The position numbers were made by a program, and so were the translations under genes. This document shows positions 27,844 to 36,647 of a stretch of 64,000 bases of DNA, one piece after another. The stretch lies in contig NZ_AP014636.1 in assembly GCF_001547935.1 (NCBI RefSeq), positions 992,001 through 1,056,000 on the forward strand, given 5' to 3'. The notes below the pieces were generated by a model. It was not told the DNA's origin. It made no database searches and worked only from the letters and a program-made list of their open reading frames with translations. The stretch is from Vibrio tritonius (lineage in GTDB: Bacteria > Pseudomonadota > Gammaproteobacteria > Enterobacterales > Vibrionaceae). Positions within the stretch are counted from its first letter, which is position 1. Each line of letters opens with the position of its first letter.

Positions 27844-29598
27844 ATGAAAGCAGTTAAGCTTCTGCCGTTGGCAGCGCTTATTATGGCTACTTGTGCCCAT
27901 GCGGCAGATGATAAAGTCTTTAAATTCTCAGACGATGGCGCACCAAGTACCTTTGATCCCGTTCAATCGGGTACGATGTACAGCAATGAAATCGTCACCG
28001 CCATTTTTGATACCCTTTACGAATATAAATACCTCAAACGCCCCTATGAAATAGAGCCAAACCTCGCAGAGGGAATGCCTCAGGTTTCTGAAGATGGCCT
28101 CACCTACACTATCAAAATTAAGCAAGGCGTTAAGTTTGCTGATGATCCCGCTTTTGCAGATGGTAAAGGCCGTGAAGTTACCGCTCAAGATTTTGTCTAT
28201 TCCATTGAACGCCATTACGACCCTAAAAATCGCTCCCAAGGGGCTTGGGTATGGGAAGGTAAAATTGCAGGAATGGATGATTGGAAAGCCGCTGGCTCTG
28301 ATTACTCTAAACCCATTGCAGGTTTAAAAGCGCTGGATAAATACACCATTCAAATCACGCTCACCCATAAATTCCCACAGCTTACCTACACGTTAGCGAT
28401 GGGCTATGCGGGCGTAGTTCCCCACGAAGCGGTGGAAAAATACGGACGTGAATTTGGCTTACACCCGGTCGGTAGTGGTCCATTTAAAATGGAATCAACC
28501 AACAGTACCAAAACCGTGTTAGTGCGTAATGACGCCTATCGCAGTGATATTTTTCACGCCAAAGCAGAAGGTTACGACGCGAAAGTTCATGGCGCTACTG
28601 GTATTGCCAAACTAGATGGTAAAGCGATGCCGTTTGTCGATCGCGTGGAAGCAAACTGGATAAAACAATCTTCAGCACGTTGGAACTCCTTTACCAAAGA
28701 GAACGAAATCCAAAATACCTCACTGCAAAACGAGCAGTTAGACCAAGTGCTCTCTTCTCGCGACCCGGTGACACTGCGCCCTGAATACGCGGCAAAATAC
28801 AATTATCGCGTTGCGACCGAAACTGGCATGGTGTTTAACATGTTCAACTTCGATGACGAGTATTTCGGTTTTAACAAAGATCCTAAGATCAATGCGCAAA
28901 ACAAAGCACTGCGCTGCGCGATTGTCAGTTCATTTAGTTGGCCAAAACGTATTCAGCGTTTTTACCTTGGCTTAGGTCATGCCTATGCTGGTTTTATCGT
29001 CCCCGGAACCGATGGTTTTGACCCGAATATGGGCAAAGAAGCGATTGAACAAAACATTGCTAAAGCGAAAAAACTCCTCAAAGAGAACGGTTGGAATGCG
29101 AAAAACCTACCGGTGCTTTACTACCCAACCGTATCGGATGTGAAAAGTAAACAGATGTACGAGGAGTTTCGTGGCTACCTAACCAAAATTGGTTATCCAA
29201 AAAACAAGATCAAGCTGAAAGCTTACGCGACGTTTGGTGATTTCAATAAAGACATCAAAGAGAGCAAAACTCAAATGGTACCAATGGGTTGGAGCTTGGA
29301 TTACCCCGATGCAGAAAATACGCTGCAACTCTTCTACGGTCCAAACCGTTCACCCGGTGCGAACAGCGCCAACTACAGCAATCCTGAGTACGACAAAATC
29401 TTTAAGCAAGCTTCGGTTATGCAGCCAAGTCCAGAACGTACTGAGCTATATAAACAGCTAAATAAAATGCTGGTTGATGATTGTGTTGGTGTGGGTAGCT
29501 TCTCTCGCACACGTGTCGCTCTGTGGCATAAAGACGCCATCATGTGGCCTGAAGCGAGCATTTTAGGTAACTATTTCAAATACGTAGACGTGCAATAG
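27844..29598 (+). CDS. ABC transporter periplasmic solute-binding protein (family 5)
   Basis: A secreted family 5 (oligopeptide/nickel/oligosaccharide) binding protein of 584 residues. The signal peptide MKAVKLLPLAALIMATCAHA ends at an A-H-A site. Typical features follow: GAPSTFDPVQSG near residue 30, IEPNLAEGMPQVSEDGLTYT near residue 68, VGSGPFKMES near residue 215 and PMGWSLDYPDAENTLQLFYG near residue 481. The start has AAGGAG close upstream; the frame is open 30 codons further but that part is not a signal sequence. It heads a five-gene importer operon. Peptides are the default guess; sugar oligomers are possible for this family in vibrios. Confidence 0.9.
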   Translation: MKAVKLLPLAALIMATCAHAADDKVFKFSDDGAPSTFDPVQSGTMYSNEIVTAIFDTLYEYKYLKRPYEIEPNLAEGMPQVSEDGLTYTIKIKQGVKFADDPAFADGKGREVTAQDFVYSIERHYDPKNRSQGAWVWEGKIAGMDDWKAAGSDYSKPIAGLKALDKYTIQITLTHKFPQLTYTLAMGYAGVVPHEAVEKYGREFGLHPVGSGPFKMESTNSTKTVLVRNDAYRSDIFHAKAEGYDAKVHGATGIAKLDGKAMPFVDRVEANWIKQSSARWNSFTKENEIQNTSLQNEQLDQVLSSRDPVTLRPEYAAKYNYRVATETGMVFNMFNFDDEYFGFNKDPKINAQNKALRCAIVSSFSWPKRIQRFYLGLGHAYAGFIVPGTDGFDPNMGKEAIEQNIAKAKKLLKENGWNAKNLPVLYYPTVSDVKSKQMYEEFRGYLTKIGYPKNKIKLKAYATFGDFNKDIKESKTQMVPMGWSLDYPDAENTLQLFYGPNRSPGANSANYSNPEYDKIFKQASVMQPSPERTELYKQLNKMLVDDCVGVGSFSRTRVALWHKDAIMWPEASILGNYFKYVDVQ

Positions 29599-29613
29599 GA
29601 CGGTGCCAAAGGC

Positions 29614-30567
29614 ATGGATACATTGAAATACTGCATGCGGAAGCTGGTTTACAGCCTTCCGCTGCTTTTCGGAGTCACTCTGATTAGCTTTGTTCTGATG
29701 GTCTATTTTGGCCCAGATAAAACATTCGATCTGCTAGGACGCAATCCAACTGTACAGGAAATCGCCAACGTACGGCATCAACTTGGCTACGACCTGCCAT
29801 TTTGGACCCGTTATCTGAACTACCTAAAAGAAGTGGTAACGTTCAACTTTGGTTATTCCGATTCCAGCGGTGAACAAGTCATGACCATCTTAGGACGCAC
29901 GATTCCCATTTCGCTCATCCTTGGTTTGCCCGGCTTTGTGATTGGGCATTTGATCAGTATCGTATTGGGCTTGGTCGCCGCACAAAATCGAGGACATTGG
30001 ATCGATAAAGTCGTGATGTCATCTTCTGTGGTTGGAATGAGCATTTCTTACATCATTGTGATCATCGCCATTCAACTTATCTTCTGCTCTAGCTATGGGT
30101 TGAATTGGTTTCCGGTCTATGGCTGGGAAGTGCACGATGTAAGCAGCTATCTCTACTACGTCACCGTACCGACCCTGTGCACGATTTTCGTGTCCGTCGG
30201 TTACACCACTCGATTTTATCGCGCCATTTTGGTGGAAGAAATGAATCGCGACCACATTCGCACCGCGAAAGCGTTTGGGCATTCGCCAATGAGAATTTTG
30301 GTCAAACATGTATTAAAGAATGCGCTGATTCCAATTATTACGCGCATCATTTTTTCGATTCCTTTTGTATTGGTCGGAGGATCACTGCTATTAGAAAGCT
30401 ATTTTGGCATTCCAGGAATCGGATTAGTCACCTACAACGCGATTACTACTGGCGATTTACCGGTATTAAAAGCAGTCATTGTTTTAATTACATTGCTTTA
30501 TATCGTGGTCGTTAGCACTGTAGATGTTATCTACAAACTCGTTGATCCGCGTATTTCACTGCAATAA
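29614..30567 (+). CDS. ABC transporter permease, DppB/OppB type
   Basis: A 317-residue inner-membrane permease with about six helices. The N-terminal segment KLVYSLPLLFGVTLISFVLM is typical of the DppB/OppB subfamily, and the cytoplasmic EAA loop that contacts the ATPase is REEMNRDHIRTAKAFGHSP-like (here VEEMNRDHIRTAKAFGHSPM near residue 208). It lies 15 bases after the binding protein and before its partner permease. Confidence 0.92.
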   Translation: MDTLKYCMRKLVYSLPLLFGVTLISFVLMVYFGPDKTFDLLGRNPTVQEIANVRHQLGYDLPFWTRYLNYLKEVVTFNFGYSDSSGEQVMTILGRTIPISLILGLPGFVIGHLISIVLGLVAAQNRGHWIDKVVMSSSVVGMSISYIIVIIAIQLIFCSSYGLNWFPVYGWEVHDVSSYLYYVTVPTLCTIFVSVGYTTRFYRAILVEEMNRDHIRTAKAFGHSPMRILVKHVLKNALIPIITRIIFSIPFVLVGGSLLLESYFGIPGIGLVTYNAITTGDLPVLKAVIVLITLLYIVVVSTVDVIYKLVDPRISLQ

Positions 30568-30587
30568 GGATATGAGTGGAGGTCATT

Positions 30588-31478
30588 ATGACGGATGTTA
30601 TTACTCAAGTATCAATGGATGTACCATTAAAACGGGAATCACTTTGGACCAAAGCGTTTTGCAAATTTCGCCAAGACAAAATCGGCATGTTAAGCCTATT
30701 TGTCGTAGGCCTATTTTTGTTAATTGCTCTACTGGTATGGTTAGGCGTCATCGGACAGCAATGGGATGAATTGCTTGCCCCCGGACAAAGTGGGCCGAGC
30801 GCACAATATTGGTTTGGAACAACCATTAATGGTCAAGACATTCTTGATCGCACCCTATACAGCACCAAAACCGCCTTTCAGGTCGGCTTGATCGTTGCGC
30901 TGTTCTCGATCCTGTTCGGGGCGATTGGCGGCGCACTAATGGGTTTTTATTCAAACACTTGGTTAGATGAAGCCATTTTGTGGCTCATGAACAGCATTGA
31001 CTGTGTGCCCTATTTTCTGCTGGTGGCTGCTATTGCTGTGGCGCTGAAGGAGAATCCTTATGCGATGCACATCGCGATGATCATGGCGTTTTGGACCAGC
31101 ACAGCGCGCGTGATTCGCGGCGAAGTGATTAAATTAAAAAACATGGAGTTTACTGAGGCAGCGCACTCTCTTGGGGTGCCTACTTATCGCATCATCTTCA
31201 AACACCTATTGCCTAACACCATCCATATTTTGCTGGTGGACTTAACATTGCTGTTTATTACCGCGATCAAAAGTGAAGTTATTTTAAGCTTCTTGGGACT
31301 GGGCGTGAAAGACAGCATCAGTTGGGGCGTTATGATTGCTGAAGCGAGTACCGAAGTGAGCGCGGGTCATTTCTGTAACTTCTTCGCCGCTTCCGTTCCT
31401 TTGTTTGTTCTTGTGTTGGCGTTCAACATGTTCTCCGATTCGCTGCAAGATGCGCTTGATCCGCGCAAGGTGGCGTAA
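30588..31478 (+). CDS. ABC transporter permease, DppC/OppC type
   Basis: A 296-residue second permease. It has the N-terminal KFRQDKIGMLSLFVVGLFLL segment, GTTINGQDILDRTLYSTKTA in place of the usual GTDxxGRD motif near residue 72, and the EAA loop MEFTEAAHSLGVPTYRIIFK near residue 185. I use the ATG at 30588, which has GGAGG five bases upstream; an in-frame GTG four codons earlier overlaps that site. The gene is followed by the first ATPase after 2 bases. Confidence 0.92.
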   Translation: MTDVITQVSMDVPLKRESLWTKAFCKFRQDKIGMLSLFVVGLFLLIALLVWLGVIGQQWDELLAPGQSGPSAQYWFGTTINGQDILDRTLYSTKTAFQVGLIVALFSILFGAIGGALMGFYSNTWLDEAILWLMNSIDCVPYFLLVAAIAVALKENPYAMHIAMIMAFWTSTARVIRGEVIKLKNMEFTEAAHSLGVPTYRIIFKHLLPNTIHILLVDLTLLFITAIKSEVILSFLGLGVKDSISWGVMIAEASTEVSAGHFCNFFAASVPLFVLVLAFNMFSDSLQDALDPRKVA

Positions 31479-31480
31479 CG

Positions 31481-32503
31481 ATGACAGAAGCTAAGTTAAC
31501 ACCATTACTCTCAGTACGCGATTTGGCGGTTGAGTTTCGCACCGACAAAGGCCCAGCTCGTGCCATTAATGGGGTCAGTTTTGATGTTTACCCGGGAGAA
31601 ACCTTAGCCATTGTTGGTGAATCTGGCTGCGGTAAATCAGTCAGCTCACTGGCGATTATGGGCTTAATCCCTTCTCCGCCGGGCAAAATTGTCGCTGGCA
31701 GTATTCGCTACCAAGGCCAAGAGCTGGTCGGGTTGAATGAAAAAGCCTACCGCCGTTTGCGTGGCAGCCAAATTTCGATGATCTTTCAAGAGCCGATGAC
31801 CGCCCTCAATCCGGTGCTCAAAATTAGCACCCAAATGATTGATGTGATTCGTAATCACCAATCTTTGAGTCGTAAAGAAGCCAAACAACACGCTATCGAG
31901 ATGCTAAGCAAAGTGGGGATTCCTGCTCCTGAAAAACGCATTGATGATTATCCGCATCAGCTCTCTGGCGGGATGCGACAAAGGGTCATGATTGCCATGG
32001 CGCTCTCTTGTCATCCCTCACTATTGCTTGCCGACGAACCGACAACCGCCTTAGATGTGACGATTCAAGCACAGGTAATGCGCGAAATGGTACGCCTTAA
32101 ACAAGAGCTGGAAATGGCGATGATTTTAGTGACGCACGACTTGGGTGTCGTCGCGGAATCTTGCGATCGCGTGGTGGTGATGTACTGCGGCGAAGTGGTA
32201 GAGCAAGGCACAGTAGACGCCATTTTTGCTAACCCACAGCATCCGTATACTCGCGGTTTACTCGAGTCAGTACCTAAAGTGCGTGAACATAAAATTCGCC
32301 GGCTGCCGACCATCGAAGGTATGGTGCCAGACCTTTTCCACCTTCCCCAAGGGTGTCGTTTCGCTGATCGCTGCGCTTTGGCTTCGACCCAATGCCACCA
32401 GCACAGCCCCGAACTGGAAAACATTTCCGCGTTAACGGCCTCAAACACGCCAGCAGTAGAACACCGTGCCGCTTGTTTTCACCTTGATAAGGAGCCAGCA
32501 TAA
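31481..32503 (+). CDS. ABC transporter ATP-binding protein, DppD/OppD type
   Basis: A 340-residue ATPase with Walker A VGESGCGKSVSSLAIMG near residue 44, signature LSGGMRQRVMIAMALSC near residue 160, Walker B LLLADEPTTALDV near residue 179 and the H-loop THDLGVVAESCD. The C-terminal oligopeptide-transport domain has the cysteine cluster (CRFADRCALASTQC and a later Cys) that binds an Fe-S cluster in relatives. Its stop overlaps the next ATG by one base. Confidence 0.94.
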   Translation: MTEAKLTPLLSVRDLAVEFRTDKGPARAINGVSFDVYPGETLAIVGESGCGKSVSSLAIMGLIPSPPGKIVAGSIRYQGQELVGLNEKAYRRLRGSQISMIFQEPMTALNPVLKISTQMIDVIRNHQSLSRKEAKQHAIEMLSKVGIPAPEKRIDDYPHQLSGGMRQRVMIAMALSCHPSLLLADEPTTALDVTIQAQVMREMVRLKQELEMAMILVTHDLGVVAESCDRVVVMYCGEVVEQGTVDAIFANPQHPYTRGLLESVPKVREHKIRRLPTIEGMVPDLFHLPQGCRFADRCALASTQCHQHSPELENISALTASNTPAVEHRAACFHLDKEPA

Positions 32504-33501
32504 TGAGTCCCGATGTATTAGTGGAAGTCAAAGGCTTACGCAAAACCTTTGCCGTCAAACAATCTGGCTTTTTTGGACGTAAAGATCTGCTGTGTAAAGC
32601 GGTCGATGATGTCAGTTTTACTATTCGCAAAGGTCAAACACTTGGCTTAGTGGGAGAATCTGGGTGTGGCAAATCAACCTTAGGTCGCTGCTTGCTGCGC
32701 CTGATTGAGCCAAGCGATGGCACTATTGTGATCGATGGCGAAGCGGTTGATAGCTTAAATAAAAAAGGCTTAAAGGCGATGCGCAAAGACATGCAAATGA
32801 TCTTTCAAGATCCGTTTGCCTCGTTAAGCCCGCGCATGACCATTCACGATATATTACGTGAGCCTTTGGATATTCACCGCATCGGCACCATTGATGAGCG
32901 TGAAGCCAAAATTGCCGAAGTAATGGCGATTGTGGGTTTAAGACCACAAGCGTTAAACCGTTACCCGCACGAGTTTTCTGGTGGGCAACGTCAACGTATC
33001 GGCATTGCGCGCGCGTTGATGCTTGAGCCTAAATTCATTGTCGCCGATGAGCCGGTTTCGGCACTCGATGTGTCAGTGCAAGCACAAGTGCTTAACTTAA
33101 TTGCAGAACTGCAAGAAACCAAAGGCATTTCGTTTCTGTTTATTGCTCATGATTTGGCCGTGGTGCAGCATATTTGTGATGAAGTTGGAGTGATGTACTT
33201 AGGGCGTTTAGTGGAACGAGCCAGTGCCGAAGAGCTGTATCGCAATCCCAAACACCCCTACACGCAGGCATTACTCGCATCTATCCCGGTTCCCGATCCA
33301 ACCTTGCGTAAAGATAAAGAACCGCTGCAAGGGGATGTACCGTCGCCACTAGCACCACCGAGTGGCTGCACGTTTCGTACCCGTTGCCCTCATGCTAGTG
33401 AACAGTGTGCCAAAACCGCACCAAGTACCGTTGACCTTAGTCACTCAAACGACGAACCGCATTGGGTGGCTTGCCATCTGTACCAGCAAACCACCAGCTG
33501 A
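32503..33501 (+). CDS. ABC transporter ATP-binding protein, DppF/OppF type
   Basis: The partner ATPase, 332 residues. Walker A is VGESGCGKSTLGRCLLRLI near residue 51, the Q-loop QMIFQDPFASLSPRMTI near residue 97, the signature FSGGQRQRIGIARAL near residue 155 and Walker B FIVADEPVSALDVSVQAQVL near residue 176. The C-terminal region has the family's GCTFRTRCPHASEQC cysteine motif. It ends the importer operon; the convergent hydrolase gene starts 32 bases away and no clear terminator is seen between them. Confidence 0.94.
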   Translation: MSPDVLVEVKGLRKTFAVKQSGFFGRKDLLCKAVDDVSFTIRKGQTLGLVGESGCGKSTLGRCLLRLIEPSDGTIVIDGEAVDSLNKKGLKAMRKDMQMIFQDPFASLSPRMTIHDILREPLDIHRIGTIDEREAKIAEVMAIVGLRPQALNRYPHEFSGGQRQRIGIARALMLEPKFIVADEPVSALDVSVQAQVLNLIAELQETKGISFLFIAHDLAVVQHICDEVGVMYLGRLVERASAEELYRNPKHPYTQALLASIPVPDPTLRKDKEPLQGDVPSPLAPPSGCTFRTRCPHASEQCAKTAPSTVDLSHSNDEPHWVACHLYQQTTS

Positions 33502-33533
33502 ATGTTCATATCAGCCTGTTCATATCGGACTCG

Positions 33534-34469
33534 TTAGTGACGTTCGCTGTTTTCATCAAAACCACCGTTGCCGTGATAATCACTTTGCGGCGCGGTGACT
33601 TGCATAAATCGGCGTAGCTGACGTACAAATTCTAATGCCAAAGGCTGCTCTGGATTGTTATAGGCTGCGCGGTTCGATTCATAGTCTTCCCCTACCGTTC
33701 GCAACACATGGTTCATACCTTTAATCACACAATATTGCGCCTTAGGTTGCGCCGATTCTAACGCCAAACCATTTAACTCACCGATTTCCAAATCGTTATC
33801 ACCATAAACCAATAAAATGGGGACATTCACTCGAGCCAGCACATCCACTGGTTCGTAACGAAATAGGGATCGTAAATAGGGCTGAACTGAAGGGCGAAAA
33901 AGATGGCTCAGGGATTCAGATACCTCAGCTACTGGTTTATTGGCGGCGAGTGAATCGAGTATCGATATGGCTTCACCACGAAAGGGTTCCGGTAATGAAG
34001 AGAGTTGCAAACGCAGTAATTTTTGGCGATTGAGCGACGATGCTGCAATCATAATCATCTTATCGACACAGGGCATGGTCGCAATTAACGAGGTAATCAA
34101 CGCCCCTTCCCCCAATCCTATCAACACAATGTGTTTATATTGAGTTAAACGCACCGCAATATAACGAACCCAGTTTTTTGCATCGTTAATGTAATCATCA
34201 AAGCTCAGTTCGCTTTCCGATAAACCATAGAAACTGCTGGCACCAATGCCGCGTTTGTCATAACGAATGCTCGCGCACCCCATCAAAGCTAACTCTTGGG
34301 CTAAATGTTTTAGGCTGGCGTTACGTTCATTAGGTTGATTTCCGTTTCGGTCGATAGGTCCAAACCCAGCAACAATTAATGCAATGGTATCGCTCTGAAT
34401 CGGCTCTAATAACTCGCCGTACAGATCACAGCCATCACTGGTTAATGATATCTGTGTGGTCTTGCTCAT
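33534..34469 (-). CDS. alpha/beta-hydrolase-like protein lacking the catalytic serine
   Basis: A 311-residue protein with the layout of the COG1073-type serine hydrolases: IVAGFGPIDRNGNQPNE after strand 3, SIRYDKRGIGAS near residue 95 and the acid/base region VYGDNDLEIGE and KGMNHVLR. The nucleophile elbow, however, reads LIGLGEGALITS near residue 146, with glycine where GxSxG needs serine. The codon is GGG in clean sequence with no frameshift nearby. It may be a pseudoenzyme or binding protein. It is convergent with the ABC operon and divergent from the pectinesterase. Confidence 0.8.
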   Translation of the reverse strand: MSKTTQISLTSDGCDLYGELLEPIQSDTIALIVAGFGPIDRNGNQPNERNASLKHLAQELALMGCASIRYDKRGIGASSFYGLSESELSFDDYINDAKNWVRYIAVRLTQYKHIVLIGLGEGALITSLIATMPCVDKMIMIAASSLNRQKLLRLQLSSLPEPFRGEAISILDSLAANKPVAEVSESLSHLFRPSVQPYLRSLFRYEPVDVLARVNVPILLVYGDNDLEIGELNGLALESAQPKAQYCVIKGMNHVLRTVGEDYESNRAAYNNPEQPLALEFVRQLRRFMQVTAPQSDYHGNGGFDENSERH

Positions 34470-34811
34470 TTTGCCTCTGCCTCAAGCAAAGAGAATATAA
34501 ACAATGTAGCATAATCAGAAGTTAGAAAAATAACTCTAAAGTGACAAATAAGCGGTGAATATATGAGCATTACGTCAAGGACTTACCGAGCGAGAAAGTT
34601 ATAATGTCTCGCGATATCTCATGAGTACAAAAGTATTTAACTCGATAGAGTAAGCGCTAGCCACACTCTGAGGTTTTATCACTAACGTTCTATTTTAGTT
34701 TAACTTACAAGGGATTAGAGCAAAAGAACATCCGTTTTACACTATCATACGATGTTAATCTGATAGCGGAGAAAATGGCTCGTCATGTCTTTCTATTAAG
34801 GAGCTGGATCA
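34470..34811. other. intergenic region upstream of the pectinesterase
   Basis: About 340 AT-rich bases between divergent genes. A ribosome binding site AAGGAG lies at the pectinesterase start. I looked for a KdgR-like operator ahead of it and saw none convincing. No ORF or RNA gene was recognised. Confidence 0.5.
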
Positions 34812-35903
34812 ATGTCATCGTTACACAGCAACGATATCCCAACACTCACTGTTCGCCAAGATGGAAAAGGCGATTACCCGACAATCCAAGCCGCTCTTGA
34901 TGCTTTGGTGGGTCTTGATGCATTAATCAATAGTGAGGGAGTGAAAGGTAAACACACGCTTTACCAAATCAACATTGGTCCCGGCACTTATTATGAACGG
35001 CTGTGTGTTACACGCCCTAACCTTATTTTGCAAGGCAGCAGTTTGCACGATACTCATATTGTTGCCAGTACCGCCAACGGTATGCTCGATCCGCAAGGAC
35101 GCATTTTTGCCACCACCGGCAGTCGCACCGTAAGCCTTGATGCCGACAATATCACCCTACGCGACCTCACCATTCGCAACGATTTCGACTTTGATGCCAA
35201 CCAAAAAAAACGCGCCGACGATCCTACTCGCCTTACCCATACTCAAGCGGTTGCCTTGCTAATTGATGAGCACGCCGACAAAATTGTGCTCTCGCATCTG
35301 GGGCTTGAGGGCGCGCAAGATACCCTATTTCTTAAATCTGGCCGAACCTATCTGCATCAGTGTTTGATAACCGGACACATCGACTTTATTTTTGGTGCCG
35401 GAACGGCTTGGTTTGAGCAGTGCGACCTTACCGCCAAAGCACGACGAGATACCGCGCATAATGAAGCGTGGGGTTATGTTTGTGCACCGGCAACCTCAAT
35501 CACCAAACCCTATGGGTTTATTTTCCATCGCTGTGCACTACTAAAACAGCTCAATGTGCCCGAACACAGTTTTGCCCTCGGCCGACCTTGGCACCCAACT
35601 ACCCAATTTGCCGACGGCCAGTATGCCGATCCGCAAGCGGTTGGTCAGGCGGTATTCATTGATTGCGTTATGGATAATCACATCTACGGCTGGGATAAAA
35701 TGAGTGGTAAAGGCAAAGACGGCGAACGAGTATGGTTTACGCCGCAAGAATCGCGCTTTGCGGAATACCACTCCCACGGATATGGCACAGAAAATAACAA
35801 AGAGCAACGTCCAGAAATAACCGAAGCCGAACGAGAACAATACACCATAGAGCATGTGTTAGATGGCTGGTTTCCCCAGATTAGCGAAGAAGCGGCGTGG
35901 TAA
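34812..35903 (+). CDS. pectin methylesterase (carbohydrate esterase family 8), no signal peptide
   Basis: A 363-residue pectinesterase that should remove methyl esters from galacturonan. The family motifs are all present: VRQDGKGDYPTIQAALDA at the N-terminus, GAQDTLFLKSGRTYLHQC near residue 169, the catalytic aspartate in TGHIDFIFGAGTAWFEQC near residue 190, and LGRPWHPTTQF near residue 256. No export signal is visible, so it probably acts on imported, methylated oligogalacturonides in the cytoplasm. The only other pectin gene here is the secreted pectate lyase at 52992-54167. Confidence 0.92.
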   Translation: MSSLHSNDIPTLTVRQDGKGDYPTIQAALDALVGLDALINSEGVKGKHTLYQINIGPGTYYERLCVTRPNLILQGSSLHDTHIVASTANGMLDPQGRIFATTGSRTVSLDADNITLRDLTIRNDFDFDANQKKRADDPTRLTHTQAVALLIDEHADKIVLSHLGLEGAQDTLFLKSGRTYLHQCLITGHIDFIFGAGTAWFEQCDLTAKARRDTAHNEAWGYVCAPATSITKPYGFIFHRCALLKQLNVPEHSFALGRPWHPTTQFADGQYADPQAVGQAVFIDCVMDNHIYGWDKMSGKGKDGERVWFTPQESRFAEYHSHGYGTENNKEQRPEITEAEREQYTIEHVLDGWFPQISEEAAW

Positions 35904-36101
35904 AAACAATGCGTGTGTAGAGATTAAGTTGGTGACTCTGGGGAAAAAAACTGAAATTATTCTTTGGCTGAATGTCACTGTTACCTACACGCCTGTAGCC
36001 GAACTCGTTTCACGCCTCTGCCTTAATGTTTTACATCGCATAACGCTGTGCACTGAGTGCATAAGGTGATTAGATGCTTTGATTAGCTTTAGAATGAGAA
36101 A

Positions 36102-36623
36102 TTAGTACATATAACCCAGCCAGTCCAAATGACCATTTGTCCATTCTTTGCCACTCACTGATTTGATAAACAACTCATCAATATGCTCCACTGCCACACC
36201 ATAATTTGTGTGCTCATCGATCCGTAACCAAGAATGGGTTGTTTCAACTTTGCTAAAACCATGACTAAGATAGAAATCATCTAACTCAGCCATAAGCATG
36301 ATGAAATCAACCGCCTTTCCCTTTGCAAACGCCGACACTTCAGAAAGCATAAACGTTCCAATGCCTTTACCTCGATATTGTTCGGCAACACAAAAATCAA
36401 TGATACCCAAGACGTTGTAGACATCATTGCCAACTCTCATCGCACGATAATCTAGACCCAAATAGCCCACAAGCATGTCACCTTCATATTGCAAAGCACG
36501 CATATGAGGCAGTTGTTTGTAATAGGAGCGATTAACTTGATGTTCAGGAAAAGAATGATTCCTTAAAGACTCGATAGCTTTGTGCTGTACTTCCGTTACA
36601 TTAATTTCAAATACAATATCCAT
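36102..36623 (-). CDS. GNAT-family N-acetyltransferase
   Basis: A 173-residue acetyltransferase. Motif A for acetyl-CoA binding is AEQYRGKGIGTFMLSEVSAF near residue 98, preceded by strand VLGIIDFCV, and followed by DDFYLSHGFSKVE near residue 133. The substrate is not predictable. It lies 24 bases downstream of an unrecognised gene on the same strand, so the two may be cotranscribed. Confidence 0.87.
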   Translation of the reverse strand: MDIVFEINVTEVQHKAIESLRNHSFPEHQVNRSYYKQLPHMRALQYEGDMLVGYLGLDYRAMRVGNDVYNVLGIIDFCVAEQYRGKGIGTFMLSEVSAFAKGKAVDFIMLMAELDDFYLSHGFSKVETTHSWLRIDEHTNYGVAVEHIDELFIKSVSGKEWTNGHLDWLGYMY

Positions 36624-36647
36624 TGTGTTCCTTGATGGGGCTAACTT

